Assembly: GCA_029936425.1 (NCBI GenBank)
Contig: JAPYSU010000003.1
Location: forward strand, 124,001 to 188,000
Source of the DNA: Litorimonas sp.
Lineage (GTDB): Bacteria; Pseudomonadota; Alphaproteobacteria; Caulobacterales; Maricaulaceae
Direction of reading: 5' to 3'
Length of the DNA: 64,000 nt
The translations under genes and the position numbers were made by a program. Position 1 is the first letter of the stretch. Each line of letters starts with the position of its first letter. Under the pieces are notes generated by a model that worked only from the letters and a program-made list of their open reading frames with translations, ran no database searches and was not told the DNA's origin. This document shows positions 43,534-52,750 of the stretch, in pieces.

Positions 43534-45279
43534 GTGAAAATCGGAGGGGCAGTTCGAAACCACTTTGACTGGCTGCAAGGTTACTCGCCAATAATATTTG
43601 GGAATGATCTGGTCGCTGCAGTCATCGTGTCTATTTTACTGGTTCCCCAATCCCTCGCCTATGCACTCCTGGCAGGCTTGCCGCCTCAACTTGGTATTTA
43701 TGTTTCGATTTTTCCGTTGATAGCTTACGCGCTTTTAGGATCATCGCGACAGCTTAATGTTGGGCCGACGGCCGTGATTTCATTGATGACAGCGGCAAGT
43801 ATTGCCGTGCTGCCCGAAGGCACACGATTAATCAGTGCGGCGGCCCTGGCGGCTATGGTGGGAATATTTCTGTTAGGAGCGGGATTTTTAAGGGGAGGGT
43901 TCTTGATGAACTTCGTCGCTCGTCCAGTCGTTTCGGCTTATATTACGGGCGCCGCATTGCTCATTATTATTTCTCAGCTTAAACATTTACTTGGGATTAC
44001 AGCCTCGGGCACGACGGCTCTGGAACTGATAGACTCCATCTGGTCTGGTCTGGGCGAGACAAAAGCTGTGGCTATCATAATTGGCCTCTCTGCCTGTCTT
44101 GTGCTTTTACTTATAAAACAAAACCTGGGGCTGGGGCTCGTTAAACTGGGCGTAAAAAGTAGGCGAGCCAAGCTCATGGCACGTATGGCTCCTATTGTGG
44201 TCATTGCCGCCTATATATTTATCAGTCTAATTCTTGGTCTGCATGAGCGTTTCGGTCTGGCCGTTGTAGGGCCTGTTCCGGCAGGACTGCCTCCGTTTAA
44301 AGTTCCGGCAGTTTCGGTGGATATGCTCAAAATGCTCATCATGCCAGCTGCTGTGATTGCTGTTGTGTCATTTGTGGATAGCGGGTCAACAGGTCAGGAA
44401 TTTGCTGCTCGGAACAGAACCAAGCTTGATATGAACCGCGAACTTTTGGGTCTCGGAGGCGCAAACTTTGTTGCCGGTATGACAGGGGGATATCCAATCA
44501 ACGGGAGCATGTCGCGAACTGCGGTCAATGCCTCTGCCGGCGGAAAAACGCCGTTAGTCAACGTTATTGTCGCCGTGTTTATGGGCTTTACTGCCCTGTT
44601 TTTAACGCCTGTTCTGAAAGCTTTGCCCTTGGCTGTCTTGGCTGCGCTCATCATTATTGCCTGTCTTTCGCTTTTGGATTTCAAAAGCCTTTGGCGCACT
44701 TGGGTCTATAGCCGTGCCGATGGCATTACGGCTTTGGCGACATTTTTATCCGTTCTGATATTTGGCGTGCAATGGGGCGTTTTGGCCGGCGTGATATTGG
44801 CCATGGCGCTTCATATTCGCCAGACCCTTCATCCTCATATCGCAGAAGTCGGGCGGTTTCCGGGAACGGAACATTACCGGGATGCTTCGCGGTTTGTTGT
44901 AGAGACCAATGAAGAAGTCAAAACCCTTCGCATTGATGAAAGTCTGTATTATGCAAATGCCCGTTCGCTTGAGGAGCGGGTCTCAGATCTGATTTCGGAA
45001 AGCCCTGAGATGCGTGATTTGGTTCTAATGTGTACGGCGGTAAGCCGGATAGACGCGAGCGCGCTTTCCAGTTTGTTCGAGGTCAATAAACGCCTGAAAC
45101 GGATTGGTGTGAAGCTTCATTTCTCGGACATGCAAAGCCGCGTCAAAGAACGTTTATTCAGGTCAAACTTTCTCGATCACCTAACCGGGCAAATCTTTCT
45201 CTCACAGCACGATGCCATGGAAGCCCTACGTCCCGAGCCGGACTGGTCGCAGCTTTCGGATCACGTTGATATTCACTGA
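43534..45279 (+). CDS. SulP-family anion transporter with STAS domain
   Basis: A 581-residue protein starting at GTG 43534. It has 11-12 membrane segments with SulP motifs (SLAYALLAGLPPQLGIYVSIFPL, GSSRQLNVGPTA) and a C-terminal STAS domain (about residues 455-565, ending FSDMQSRVKERLFRS). It may move sulfate, bicarbonate or other anions. A tiny eight-codon reading frame, ATG 43511, ends on the start GTGA and could couple translation. Substrate unknown. Confidence 0.9.
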   Translation: MKIGGAVRNHFDWLQGYSPIIFGNDLVAAVIVSILLVPQSLAYALLAGLPPQLGIYVSIFPLIAYALLGSSRQLNVGPTAVISLMTAASIAVLPEGTRLISAAALAAMVGIFLLGAGFLRGGFLMNFVARPVVSAYITGAALLIIISQLKHLLGITASGTTALELIDSIWSGLGETKAVAIIIGLSACLVLLLIKQNLGLGLVKLGVKSRRAKLMARMAPIVVIAAYIFISLILGLHERFGLAVVGPVPAGLPPFKVPAVSVDMLKMLIMPAAVIAVVSFVDSGSTGQEFAARNRTKLDMNRELLGLGGANFVAGMTGGYPINGSMSRTAVNASAGGKTPLVNVIVAVFMGFTALFLTPVLKALPLAVLAALIIIACLSLLDFKSLWRTWVYSRADGITALATFLSVLIFGVQWGVLAGVILAMALHIRQTLHPHIAEVGRFPGTEHYRDASRFVVETNEEVKTLRIDESLYYANARSLEERVSDLISESPEMRDLVLMCTAVSRIDASALSSLFEVNKRLKRIGVKLHFSDMQSRVKERLFRSNFLDHLTGQIFLSQHDAMEALRPEPDWSQLSDHVDIH

Positions 45280-45412
45280 CGCCGGACGAGGCGAGGCCCT
45301 ATCTTCATTTTCACATTTACCGAACGCAATTAATCCGTTAGCGTGTAACAGAATAGACAGAGCGGCGCTCGGTTTTCGCCAGAAGCGACCCTGTCAAAAG
45401 AGAGAGCAGACC

Positions 45413-46555
45413 ATGCCGGACCCAGATACGTCCGGATCCGCCTCCTCATCGGCAAATGGCCATGAGCGACGGAGACGGTCAGGGCGACGCCGCAAACGAA
45501 GCGGAGAGAAGCCCTCAACATATGCAGCCTTGGACTTGGGCACAAATAATTGCCGTCTTTTGATAGCAAAAGAACTGAGTCATGGGTTTCAGATAATCGA
45601 CAGTTATTCCAAGGTTGTCCGTTTGGGCCATGGGCTAGCGGGTACGGGGCAGCTTTCTCAACAAAGTATGGACGCCGCCGTCGAAGCCCTCTCTGTATGC
45701 GCTCGTAAAATGAAGTCGAAAAGTGTTAAGCGCTGGCGCTGCGTTGCGACAGAAGCTTGTCGACGAGCTGAGAATGGAGAGCATTTTCTCTCCCGCGTAA
45801 AAGAAGAAACCGGCATCGCTTTGGAGATCATTTCCGCGCGTGTTGAAGCGCGTCTGGCAGTGATGGGCTGTCTCAATCTGGTGGATCCTACCAAAGATGT
45901 CGCTTTAGTCGTTGATATAGGCGGCGGTTCCACGGAACTGAGCTGGGTAGATATCCGAAAACTTCGCGATCCAAATCACGAAATGAAAACCCATAGACCG
46001 CCGATCAGCGCATGGGCGTCACTTCCAATTGGCGTTGTTACACTTTCTGAGCGTATTCCTGAAACGGACGATCGAGAAAATTGGTATGAAGGCATGAAGC
46101 AAATAGTTAGGGAAACTATTGCTGAAAAAGGGTGTGACACGCGTTTTACCCGTACGTTTGAAGACGGGAAGGGGCATATAATCGGAACGTCTGGAACGAT
46201 TACGTCTCTTGCGGGGATTCACTTGAAGCTCCCATATTATCGCCGGGATAAAGTTGACGGACTTTGGTTCCGTTCGCGCGATGCCGTGCGTGTCGCGCGC
46301 AACATGGCAAGCCGCAGTCCCGAGGACCGGGCGAAAGAACCTTGTATTGGGCGTGACCGCGCGAAATTACTGGTGGCCGGCTGCGCTATCACAGACGTCG
46401 TTTGCGAGATGTGGCCGAGCAAGATGATACGTGTTGCCGATAGAGGACTACGCGAGGGCATGCTAATGGGATTGATGAACCGCAAGCAAACCATTCGGAC
46501 TTTGCCGCAACAAGACGACGTGGCTCCCACAGATGAAGCAGAGGCCACAGAATGA
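45413..46555 (+). CDS. Ppx/GppA phosphatase family protein
   Basis: A protein of about 380 residues. The ATP-binding sugar kinase fold shows YAALDLGTNNCRLLIA (motif 1), VALVVDIGGGSTELSW and IGTSGTITSLAG. Exopolyphosphatase/guanosine pentaphosphatase activity is expected. The start is set at ATG 45413, behind agagag. An in-frame start at 45212 overlaps the SulP gene and is rejected. The N-terminal RRRRSGRRRKRSG stretch is basic. It overlaps rlmE (ATGA). The pairing with rlmE is common in alphaproteobacteria. Confidence 0.88.
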   Translation: MPDPDTSGSASSSANGHERRRRSGRRRKRSGEKPSTYAALDLGTNNCRLLIAKELSHGFQIIDSYSKVVRLGHGLAGTGQLSQQSMDAAVEALSVCARKMKSKSVKRWRCVATEACRRAENGEHFLSRVKEETGIALEIISARVEARLAVMGCLNLVDPTKDVALVVDIGGGSTELSWVDIRKLRDPNHEMKTHRPPISAWASLPIGVVTLSERIPETDDRENWYEGMKQIVRETIAEKGCDTRFTRTFEDGKGHIIGTSGTITSLAGIHLKLPYYRRDKVDGLWFRSRDAVRVARNMASRSPEDRAKEPCIGRDRAKLLVAGCAITDVVCEMWPSKMIRVADRGLREGMLMGLMNRKQTIRTLPQQDDVAPTDEAEATE

Positions 46556-47313
46556 GCAAGCCCCCTAAAGACAGTCGTCCGCGCCGCATGAGCGGAGGGA
46601 AGCCAACTGCGCCCAAACGAAGCCGCCGGACTCCCAAAGCTGAAAAAGACAATGCGACCCGCATGATGCACAAAAAAGTCAAAACGGCGCGAGGCCGAAA
46701 AATTTCGTCCAAGCTCTGGATCGAGAGACAGATCAACGACCCGTTTGTCAGGGAAGCGCAAATTAAAGGCTACAGGTCCCGCGCGGCTTTCAAACTAGAG
46801 GAATTGGACGACAAATTTAATCTCCTCAAGCATGACAGTTTAGTTGTGGATTTGGGCTGCGCTCCTGGCGGATGGGTGCAAATTGCCCTGAAACGCGGCG
46901 CGAAACGCGTTGTCGGGATTGATATACTCCCCGTGGATATGGTCGCGGGGGCCGACCTGATTGAATACGACTTCATGGCAGACGACGCGCCGGACAAGAT
47001 AAAATCCTATCTGGAGGCGTCGCCGGATGTCGTTTTATCGGATCTCGCGGCCAATACCACAGGACACAAGCAAACAGATCATCTAAAAACGGTCGCACTT
47101 GTCGAAGCGGCGGCAGATTTTGCCATGCGGACATTACGTCCTGGCGGTCACTTTGCCTCCAAGGTTTTTCAAGGCGGAGCAGAATCTAGTTTATTAAAAG
47201 AGCTGAAATCAAGATTTCAGACCGTGAAACATTTCAAGCCGGAATCTTCCAGAAAAGGCAGTCCTGAAATTTATTTGGTCGCTCTTAACTTGCAAAACCC
47301 CAAAACGGATTGA
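46552..47313 (+). CDS. rlmE: 23S rRNA (uridine-2552-2'-O)-methyltransferase RlmE
   Basis: A 253-residue FtsJ/RlmE enzyme. Basic N-terminal extension (PKDSRPRRMSGGK) of about 40 residues, then YRSRAAFKLEELDDKF, VVDLGCAPGGWVQIA (SAM motif) and SDLAANTTGHKQTDH. K-D-K-E catalytic residues are in place. It methylates U2552 of 23S rRNA. It starts inside the Ppx stop. Confidence 0.95.
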   Translation: MSKPPKDSRPRRMSGGKPTAPKRSRRTPKAEKDNATRMMHKKVKTARGRKISSKLWIERQINDPFVREAQIKGYRSRAAFKLEELDDKFNLLKHDSLVVDLGCAPGGWVQIALKRGAKRVVGIDILPVDMVAGADLIEYDFMADDAPDKIKSYLEASPDVVLSDLAANTTGHKQTDHLKTVALVEAAADFAMRTLRPGGHFASKVFQGGAESSLLKELKSRFQTVKHFKPESSRKGSPEIYLVALNLQNPKTD

Positions 47314-47399
47314 TTTATTAACAGTCCCTTACGGTTTTCTCTTTGCGGCATGGAAAGATTTCTGATAACGCCCGCCTGCAAAAGAGATAGGAGACTCCC

Positions 47400-48857
47400 A
47401 TGGAGATTCGAGAAGGGCTTACCTTCGATGATGTCCTTTTGCAGCCCCAGGCTTCTGACATCTTACCGGCGGATGCGAACCTAAAAACGCGTCTGACGAA
47501 AGCCATTACAATCAATGTTCCATTGGTAAGCGCCGCTATGGATACTGTCACCGAAGCCCCTCTGGCCATTGCCATGGCACAAACCGGCGGCATTGGCGTC
47601 ATTCACCGTAACTTGTCAATTGAAGAACAGGCCGAGGAAGTTCGTAAGGTTAAACGGTATGAGTCCGGCATGGTGGTCAATCCGATTACTATTGGTCCGG
47701 ACGCGACTTTAGCCGATCTGCGCGCTTTGGTAACTCATCACAAAATTTCCGGCATTCCGGTTGTGGAAGCCGGCGGAAAGCTTGTCGGGATTGTGACAAA
47801 CCGGGACGTTCGATTTGCGGATGACCCTTCAGTTTCCGTGAAAGACTTAATGACCACGGAGCTCGTGACTGTCAAAGAAGGCGCGTCAGAGTCCGAGGCA
47901 AGGGCGCTTTTACACAAACACAGAATTGAGCGGCTTCTGGTCGTTGATGACGCCTATAACTGTGTGGGTCTGATTACCGTCAAGGATATGGACAAAGCCG
48001 AGAACTTTCCAAACGCTTGCAAAGATGAAAAAGGCCGTCTGAGAGTTGCCGCTGCCTCAACCGTAGGGCAGGCAGGTTATGACAGGGCCGTTGCCCTGAT
48101 CGAAGCAGGGGCAGACGCCGTGGTCATTGATACGGCCCACGGACATTCTTCCAAGGTTCTGGAAACCGTCAAGCAGTTAAAAAATGACTATCCTGCCGCA
48201 CAAATCATTGCAGGCAACATCGCAACAGCCGCCGCCGCCAAAGCCCTGATAGAGGCCGGGGCAGATGCCATTAAAGTCGGTATTGGCCCTGGCTCCATTT
48301 GCACGACGCGAGTCGTTGCCGGTGTCGGCGTGCCGCAGCTAACAGCTATCATGGATGCCTGTTCAGTCGCGCACAGAGCAGGCATACCTGTGATTGCGGA
48401 TGGCGGTATCAAATATTCCGGGGATATGGCCAAGGCCCTCGCCGCGGGCGCGGAATGCGCCATGGTCGGCTCGCTTCTGGCCGGGGCAGAAGAGACTCCG
48501 GGTGAGGTCTTCCTTTATCAAGGGCGGTCTTACAAATCCTATCGCGGTATGGGATCCGTTTCGGCCATGGCGAGAGGCTCCGCAGACCGATATTTCCAAA
48601 AAGAAGTGAATGATTCCATGAAGCTCGTGCCGGAAGGCATTGAGGGGCGTATTGCCTATAAGGGCCCGGTTGGACCAATACTGCATCAGCTAATCGGCGG
48701 CATTCGCGCTGCTATGGGCTATACGGGGTCCCGCACAATTCAAGATCTTCATAAGAATGCGGAATTTGTGAAAATCTCCAATGCGGGATTGCGGGAAAGC
48801 CATGTTCACGACGTTCATATAGCGCGTGAAGCGCCTAACTATTCAATGCCGAGCTAA
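47400..48857 (+). CDS. guaB: IMP dehydrogenase GuaB
   Basis: A 485-residue enzyme that oxidises IMP to XMP with NAD in GMP synthesis. Two CBS repeats interrupt the barrel at residues ~95-205. The catalytic Cys loop is GPGSICTTR, and the flap includes YRGMGSVSAM. The Shine-Dalgarno is aggaga. It overlaps the MAPEG gene start (TAATG). guaA is 1.7 kb downstream in the same direction. Confidence 0.97.
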   Translation: MEIREGLTFDDVLLQPQASDILPADANLKTRLTKAITINVPLVSAAMDTVTEAPLAIAMAQTGGIGVIHRNLSIEEQAEEVRKVKRYESGMVVNPITIGPDATLADLRALVTHHKISGIPVVEAGGKLVGIVTNRDVRFADDPSVSVKDLMTTELVTVKEGASESEARALLHKHRIERLLVVDDAYNCVGLITVKDMDKAENFPNACKDEKGRLRVAAASTVGQAGYDRAVALIEAGADAVVIDTAHGHSSKVLETVKQLKNDYPAAQIIAGNIATAAAAKALIEAGADAIKVGIGPGSICTTRVVAGVGVPQLTAIMDACSVAHRAGIPVIADGGIKYSGDMAKALAAGAECAMVGSLLAGAEETPGEVFLYQGRSYKSYRGMGSVSAMARGSADRYFQKEVNDSMKLVPEGIEGRIAYKGPVGPILHQLIGGIRAAMGYTGSRTIQDLHKNAEFVKISNAGLRESHVHDVHIAREAPNYSMPS

Positions 48858-49270
48858 TGACTATGGGATATGAAATCTTCTGGCCGATGCTGGTTCAAAT
48901 CAGCTTGTCGGTCGCCATTTTGTTTTGGCTCGCTTGGTCGCGGGTGAGCCGAATTGCCAGGCAAGGCATGTCAGAAATTCGTAAAACGGGTTTCCCAAGT
49001 CATGTTGTCAATGCAGGTGATAACTTTAAAAACCAGTTTGAAGTGCCTGTTTTGTTTTACGCGCTTTGCCTCTTCTTCTTTGTCACTGATGGAGTCACTC
49101 AGTTCGTTCTGATTGCTGCCTGGGTTTTTGTGGCCGCGCGTATTTTGCACGCTTTGGTACAGCTTACGAAGAATGTTATCTTTCCCTATCGGTTTGGAGC
49201 TTTCTTAATGAGCGCTATTGCCATTCTGGTTATGATACTGCTCGCCTTTTCTCACTTGGCGGCAATATGA
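48857..49270 (+). CDS. MAPEG-family membrane protein
   Basis: A 137-residue protein with four hydrophobic helices and the MAPEG pattern (NAGDNFKNQFEVPVLFYALCL, then RILHALVQLTKNVIFPYR). The family includes glutathione transferases and proteins of unknown function. It overlaps guaB by one base and the following RNA methyltransferase by four (ATGA). A downstream ATG at 48863 is an alternative start. Function unknown. Confidence 0.85.
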   Translation: MTMGYEIFWPMLVQISLSVAILFWLAWSRVSRIARQGMSEIRKTGFPSHVVNAGDNFKNQFEVPVLFYALCLFFFVTDGVTQFVLIAAWVFVAARILHALVQLTKNVIFPYRFGAFLMSAIAILVMILLAFSHLAAI

Positions 49271-50565
49271 GGCTCGGCGGTCGCATACAGGCGGCGGCGG
49301 AAGTCCTTGAGGATATTCTGGACCGCAAAACGCCCGCCACGATGGCGCTTCGTGACTGGGGCAAAGCCCACCGTTTTGCAGGATCAAAAGATCGTTCAGC
49401 GATTGGAAATTATGTCCATGACGCGCTTCGCTGCAAGAGCTCTATTGGGTATCGAATGGGCGACGAAACCCCCAGAGCCCTCGCGCTTGGGGCCGCCGTT
49501 TTCATGGGCGGTCATACCGTAAAAGAGCTAATGGAGGATTTTGCGGCTGACAAACACGCGCCTCAAGCTCTGAGTGAAGACGAACAGAATAAACTCAACG
49601 GGTCCATCAAATTAGAGTCAGCACCGGATTGGATAAAAGCAGACGTTCCGGAATGGCTCTGGCCCATGTTTGAAACCAATTTTGATGAAATGGCCGTCGC
49701 GGAAGGAAAAGCTTTGACGGCGCGGCCGCCGCTGGATTTGAGAGTGAATACGATCAAGGCCAAGCGGGATAAAGTGCTCTCCTCAATGAAAACAAAGGGG
49801 CTTAAGAAAACGGAGATTTCTCCTATCGGGCTTCGCGTCGAAGCGCTTGAGGGTAGCGCCCGTCTGCCTAATGTTCAAATCGAAGCGGAATACCAAACTG
49901 GAAAAATTGAAATCCAGGATGAAGGCTCACAAATTGTTAGTCTTCTGGTGGATGCAAAACCCGGCGAGAAAGTCTTGGATTATTGCGCCGGAGGCGGAGG
50001 CAAATCCCTCGCAATGGCCGCCGATATGGAAAATCAGGGACAAGTCTTTGGCTTCGATATTGATAAGCGCCGGCTTTCCCCGCTTTACCAGCGCGCGCAG
50101 CGGGCAGGGGCCTCTGTGATAGAGGTTCGTGAACCGCCCTCCGAAAGCCTTAAAGATTTAGTCGGCAAGATGGATCGGGTTCTGATTGACGCCCCCTGTA
50201 CGGGCGTGGGAACTTGGCGGCGTAAACCGGACGCTAAATGGCGATTATCCGAAGAGGCTTTAGAACGCCGCAATAATGAGCAGCGTTCAGTCCTGAAAAG
50301 TGCAAAAGGTTTTGTGAAACCTGAAGGCGGGCTTTTGTTCTACGTCACGTGCTCCATGCTCGCCGAAGAGAACGAAGCGCAGGTTTACGCCTTTCTGGAA
50401 GAAAACGAGAACTTCACTCTCCTGTCGGCTGGGGAAGTTTGGGAAGAGAAATTCGGCGTCGATTCTCCTAAGCCATGGTCGGCGGATGGCTGCACACTCA
50501 CTTTAACCCCGGCGGCCACAAATACCGACGGCTTTTTCTTTGCCGTAATGGAGAGAACGAAATGA
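49267..50565 (+). CDS. RsmB/NOP-type rRNA (cytosine-5-)-methyltransferase
   Basis: A 432-residue enzyme. N-terminal helical domain (about 1-130), then the catalytic fold with VLDYCAGGGGKSLAMAADM (SAM), DKRRLSPL, IDAPCTGVGTWRRKPDAKW (catalytic TC/PC motif) and FYVTCSMLAEENEAQV (TC motif). It methylates cytosine-5 in 16S rRNA. It starts inside the MAPEG stop and overlaps guaA start by four bases. Confidence 0.92.
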   Translation: MRLGGRIQAAAEVLEDILDRKTPATMALRDWGKAHRFAGSKDRSAIGNYVHDALRCKSSIGYRMGDETPRALALGAAVFMGGHTVKELMEDFAADKHAPQALSEDEQNKLNGSIKLESAPDWIKADVPEWLWPMFETNFDEMAVAEGKALTARPPLDLRVNTIKAKRDKVLSSMKTKGLKKTEISPIGLRVEALEGSARLPNVQIEAEYQTGKIEIQDEGSQIVSLLVDAKPGEKVLDYCAGGGGKSLAMAADMENQGQVFGFDIDKRRLSPLYQRAQRAGASVIEVREPPSESLKDLVGKMDRVLIDAPCTGVGTWRRKPDAKWRLSEEALERRNNEQRSVLKSAKGFVKPEGGLLFYVTCSMLAEENEAQVYAFLEENENFTLLSAGEVWEEKFGVDSPKPWSADGCTLTLTPAATNTDGFFFAVMERTK

Positions 50566-52142
50566 CCGATACGCATGAGCTCATCACCGAACAGCATGAG
50601 CAGTTGCTGATTATCGATTTCGGGTCTCAGGTGACCAAGCTGATTGCCCGGCGCGTGCGTGAAAGCGGCGTCTATTCCGAAGTCCATCCTTATAACCGCG
50701 TGGATGCGGCGCTACTGAAATCCTTTAATCCGAAAGCGATTATCTTATCCGGCGGGCCGAGCAGTGTAACCGGGATGGGGACGCCCCGCGCCGATGAAGC
50801 CATTTGGACGCTTGGCGTTCCGGTGCTTGGTATTTGTTACGGTCAGCAAACCATGTGCGCCCAACTCGGTGGTTCAGTTGAAGCCTCAAACGAGCAAGAG
50901 TTTGGCCGGGCAGATTTGAATATCATTAAAGACTCCCCCCTATTTGCGGGACTTATCAAAGTCGGCGGGGATGAACGCGTCTGGATGTCTCATGGCGACC
51001 GGGTCAGCAAAATCCCCGAAGGATTTGAAATTATTGGTAAATCTCCGAATGCGCCTTTCGCGGCGATTGCGGATGAGAGTCGCCATTTTTATGGTCTGCA
51101 ATTCCATCCGGAAGTCGTTCATACCCGCAACGGGGCAATGATCCTTAGAAATTTCACCCATAATATTGCCGGGTTCAAGGGTGACTGGACAATGTCAGCC
51201 TTTAAAGATGAGATGATTGCCGCCATTCAGAAACAGGTTGGCGACGGGAAAGTTATTTGCGGTCTTTCCGGAGGCGTGGACAGCTCAGTTGCCGCCATTC
51301 TCATTCATGAAGCGATTGGGGACCAACTGACTTGCGTTTATGTGGATACCGGCATGATGCGAAAAGGTGAAAGCGAACAGGTAACATCTCTTTTTCGCGA
51401 TCATTACGACATCAATCTTATTCATGTGGATGCGGGTAACGAGTTCTTAGGGTTGCTAGAAGGGGTCAGCGATCCCGAGAAAAAGCGTAAAATTATCGGC
51501 GGAACTTTTATCGATATTTTTGAACGTGAAGCAAAATCTATTGGAGGGGCAAAGTTCTTGGCGCAGGGCACGCTCTATCCTGATGTAATCGAAAGCGTTT
51601 CTTTTGATGGGGGGCCGTCTGTAACTATCAAGTCCCACCACAATGTCGGGGGCCTGCCAGAGCGCATGGATCTTGAGCTCGTCGAACCTCTTCGCGAGTT
51701 GTTTAAGGACGAAGTCCGGGCTTTGGGCCGCGAATTGGGACTTCATGCAGATTTTGTGGAACGACATCCGTTTCCCGGGCCTGGCCTGGCGATCCGATGC
51801 CCCGGAGAGATCACCGCAGAACGCCTCAACATTCTGCGCGAAGCCGACGCGATTTATCTCGACCAAATCAGAAAACACGGTCTTTACAATGATATATGGC
51901 AAGCTTTTGCCGTTATCCTACCGGTGAAAACGGTCGGCGTTATGGGCGATGGCCGGACATATGATTATGTGCTCGCCCTGAGGGCCGTCACCTCTACGGA
52001 CGGTATGACAGCAGATTATTATCCTTATACCCATGACTTTTTGGGCGAAACAGCAACGCGGATCATCAATGAGGTACGCGGCGTGAACCGGGTCGTCTAT
52101 GACGTCACATCCAAACCCCCAGGAACTATTGAGTGGGAATAG
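50562..52142 (+). CDS. guaA: GMP synthase (glutamine-hydrolysing) GuaA
   Basis: A 526-residue enzyme converting XMP to GMP. Class I glutamine amidotransferase half with GICYGQQTMC (nucleophile Cys) and GLQFHPEVVHT. ATP-pyrophosphatase half with GLSGGVDSSVAA and the C-terminal dimer domain ending PPGTIEWE. The start is ATG 50562 (MTDTHELITEQ), overlapping the preceding gene. The in-frame ATG 50475 lies inside that gene and is rejected. Confidence 0.97.
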   Translation: MTDTHELITEQHEQLLIIDFGSQVTKLIARRVRESGVYSEVHPYNRVDAALLKSFNPKAIILSGGPSSVTGMGTPRADEAIWTLGVPVLGICYGQQTMCAQLGGSVEASNEQEFGRADLNIIKDSPLFAGLIKVGGDERVWMSHGDRVSKIPEGFEIIGKSPNAPFAAIADESRHFYGLQFHPEVVHTRNGAMILRNFTHNIAGFKGDWTMSAFKDEMIAAIQKQVGDGKVICGLSGGVDSSVAAILIHEAIGDQLTCVYVDTGMMRKGESEQVTSLFRDHYDINLIHVDAGNEFLGLLEGVSDPEKKRKIIGGTFIDIFEREAKSIGGAKFLAQGTLYPDVIESVSFDGGPSVTIKSHHNVGGLPERMDLELVEPLRELFKDEVRALGRELGLHADFVERHPFPGPGLAIRCPGEITAERLNILREADAIYLDQIRKHGLYNDIWQAFAVILPVKTVGVMGDGRTYDYVLALRAVTSTDGMTADYYPYTHDFLGETATRIINEVRGVNRVVYDVTSKPPGTIEWE

Positions 52143-52173
52143 ACGCTCATCACTCATTTTAAAAAACATCGAT

Positions 52174-52254
52174 ATGAAAGACAGCCCAACATTTAAAGTC
52201 AGTGTCGCCCCCATGATGGATTGGACAGAATATTTAACTATTTCAATGGGTTAG
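52174..52254 (+). pseudogene. dusA: 5' fragment of dusA (tRNA dihydrouridine synthase), island att site
   Basis: A reading frame from ATG 52174 translates as MKDSPTFKVSVAPMMDWTE and then YLTISMG-stop. The first 19 codons match the start of DusA, with the FMN/substrate motif SVAPMMDWT, and the gene breaks off exactly after WTE (52230). The 5' end of dusA is a well-known site of integration of tyrosine-recombinase islands, which break it at this same motif. The remaining dusA should lie at the other end of the element, beyond the window. Confidence 0.8.
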
Positions 52255-52262
52255 AGGATCTC

Positions 52263-52280
52263 GTGTGCAATTTGTGTGCA
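52263..52280 (+). repeat. Paired 7-bp repeats near the dusA junction
   Basis: gtgtgca occurs twice, 11 bases apart, about 35 bases inside the junction. The arrangement is like the paired repeats at the tRNA-Phe island ends, suggesting integrase arm sites. Confidence 0.45.
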
Positions 52281-52377
52281 GTGCGAAAAAGTTTTAGGCT
52301 GCAAATTTCAGTGAATTTGGGGTAGTTTTAGTGCGCTCTAAGGAACTTAAATTATCTCATTTCTAGGCATGTCATTA

Positions 52378-52406
52378 TTGACATTACTAACCCAATGGGT
52401 TATGTA
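52378..52406 (+). promoter_or_regulatory. Toxin-antitoxin promoter and operator
   Basis: TTGACA (52378-52383) and TATGTA (52401-52406) are 17 bases apart. The perfect palindrome TAACCCA-A-TGGGTTA (52388-52402) fills the spacer and the start of the -10 box, so a protein bound here would block RNA polymerase. The antitoxin is the likely repressor. The predicted transcript would start near the toxin ATG at 52412, so it may be leaderless. Confidence 0.65.
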
Positions 52407-52411
52407 TGATT

Positions 52412-52750
52412 ATGCAAACTGTTGCTGAAACACCAATGTTTATCAAACAAGCTGCAAAGTTATTTTCAAATGCGGAGAAGAAAGCTGTAATCGATTTCTT
52501 GGCCGCAAATCCATATGCTGGAGACCTAATTCCGCATACGGGCGGCGTGAGGAAGGTCAGGGTTCCGGCATCAGGGCGTGGTAAGCGGGGAGGTGCACGC
52601 GTAATTTATTATGTCTTCAATGAGGACGCACCGCTCTATGCTTTGTTGGTTTATGCAAAGAAACAGAGCACGAATTTAACACCGGAAGAAGCGAAAGCCG
52701 TGTCTGCCTTCGCTGAAGCCATAAAGGCGCACTATAGGAGTAAATCATGA
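52412..52750 (+). CDS. higB: HigB/RelE-type toxin
   Basis: A 112-residue toxin starting MQTVAETPMF, as usual for this family. RelE/HigB core: AVIDFLAANPYAGDLIP, GVRKVRVPASGRGKRGGARVIYYVF, LLVYAKKQSTNLTPEEAKAV. It would be an mRNA endonuclease acting at the ribosome. ATG 52406 is upstream in frame but lies in the -10 box. The stop overlaps the antitoxin start by four bases. The toxin-first order is typical of higBA. Confidence 0.85.
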   Translation: MQTVAETPMFIKQAAKLFSNAEKKAVIDFLAANPYAGDLIPHTGGVRKVRVPASGRGKRGGARVIYYVFNEDAPLYALLVYAKKQSTNLTPEEAKAVSAFAEAIKAHYRSKS

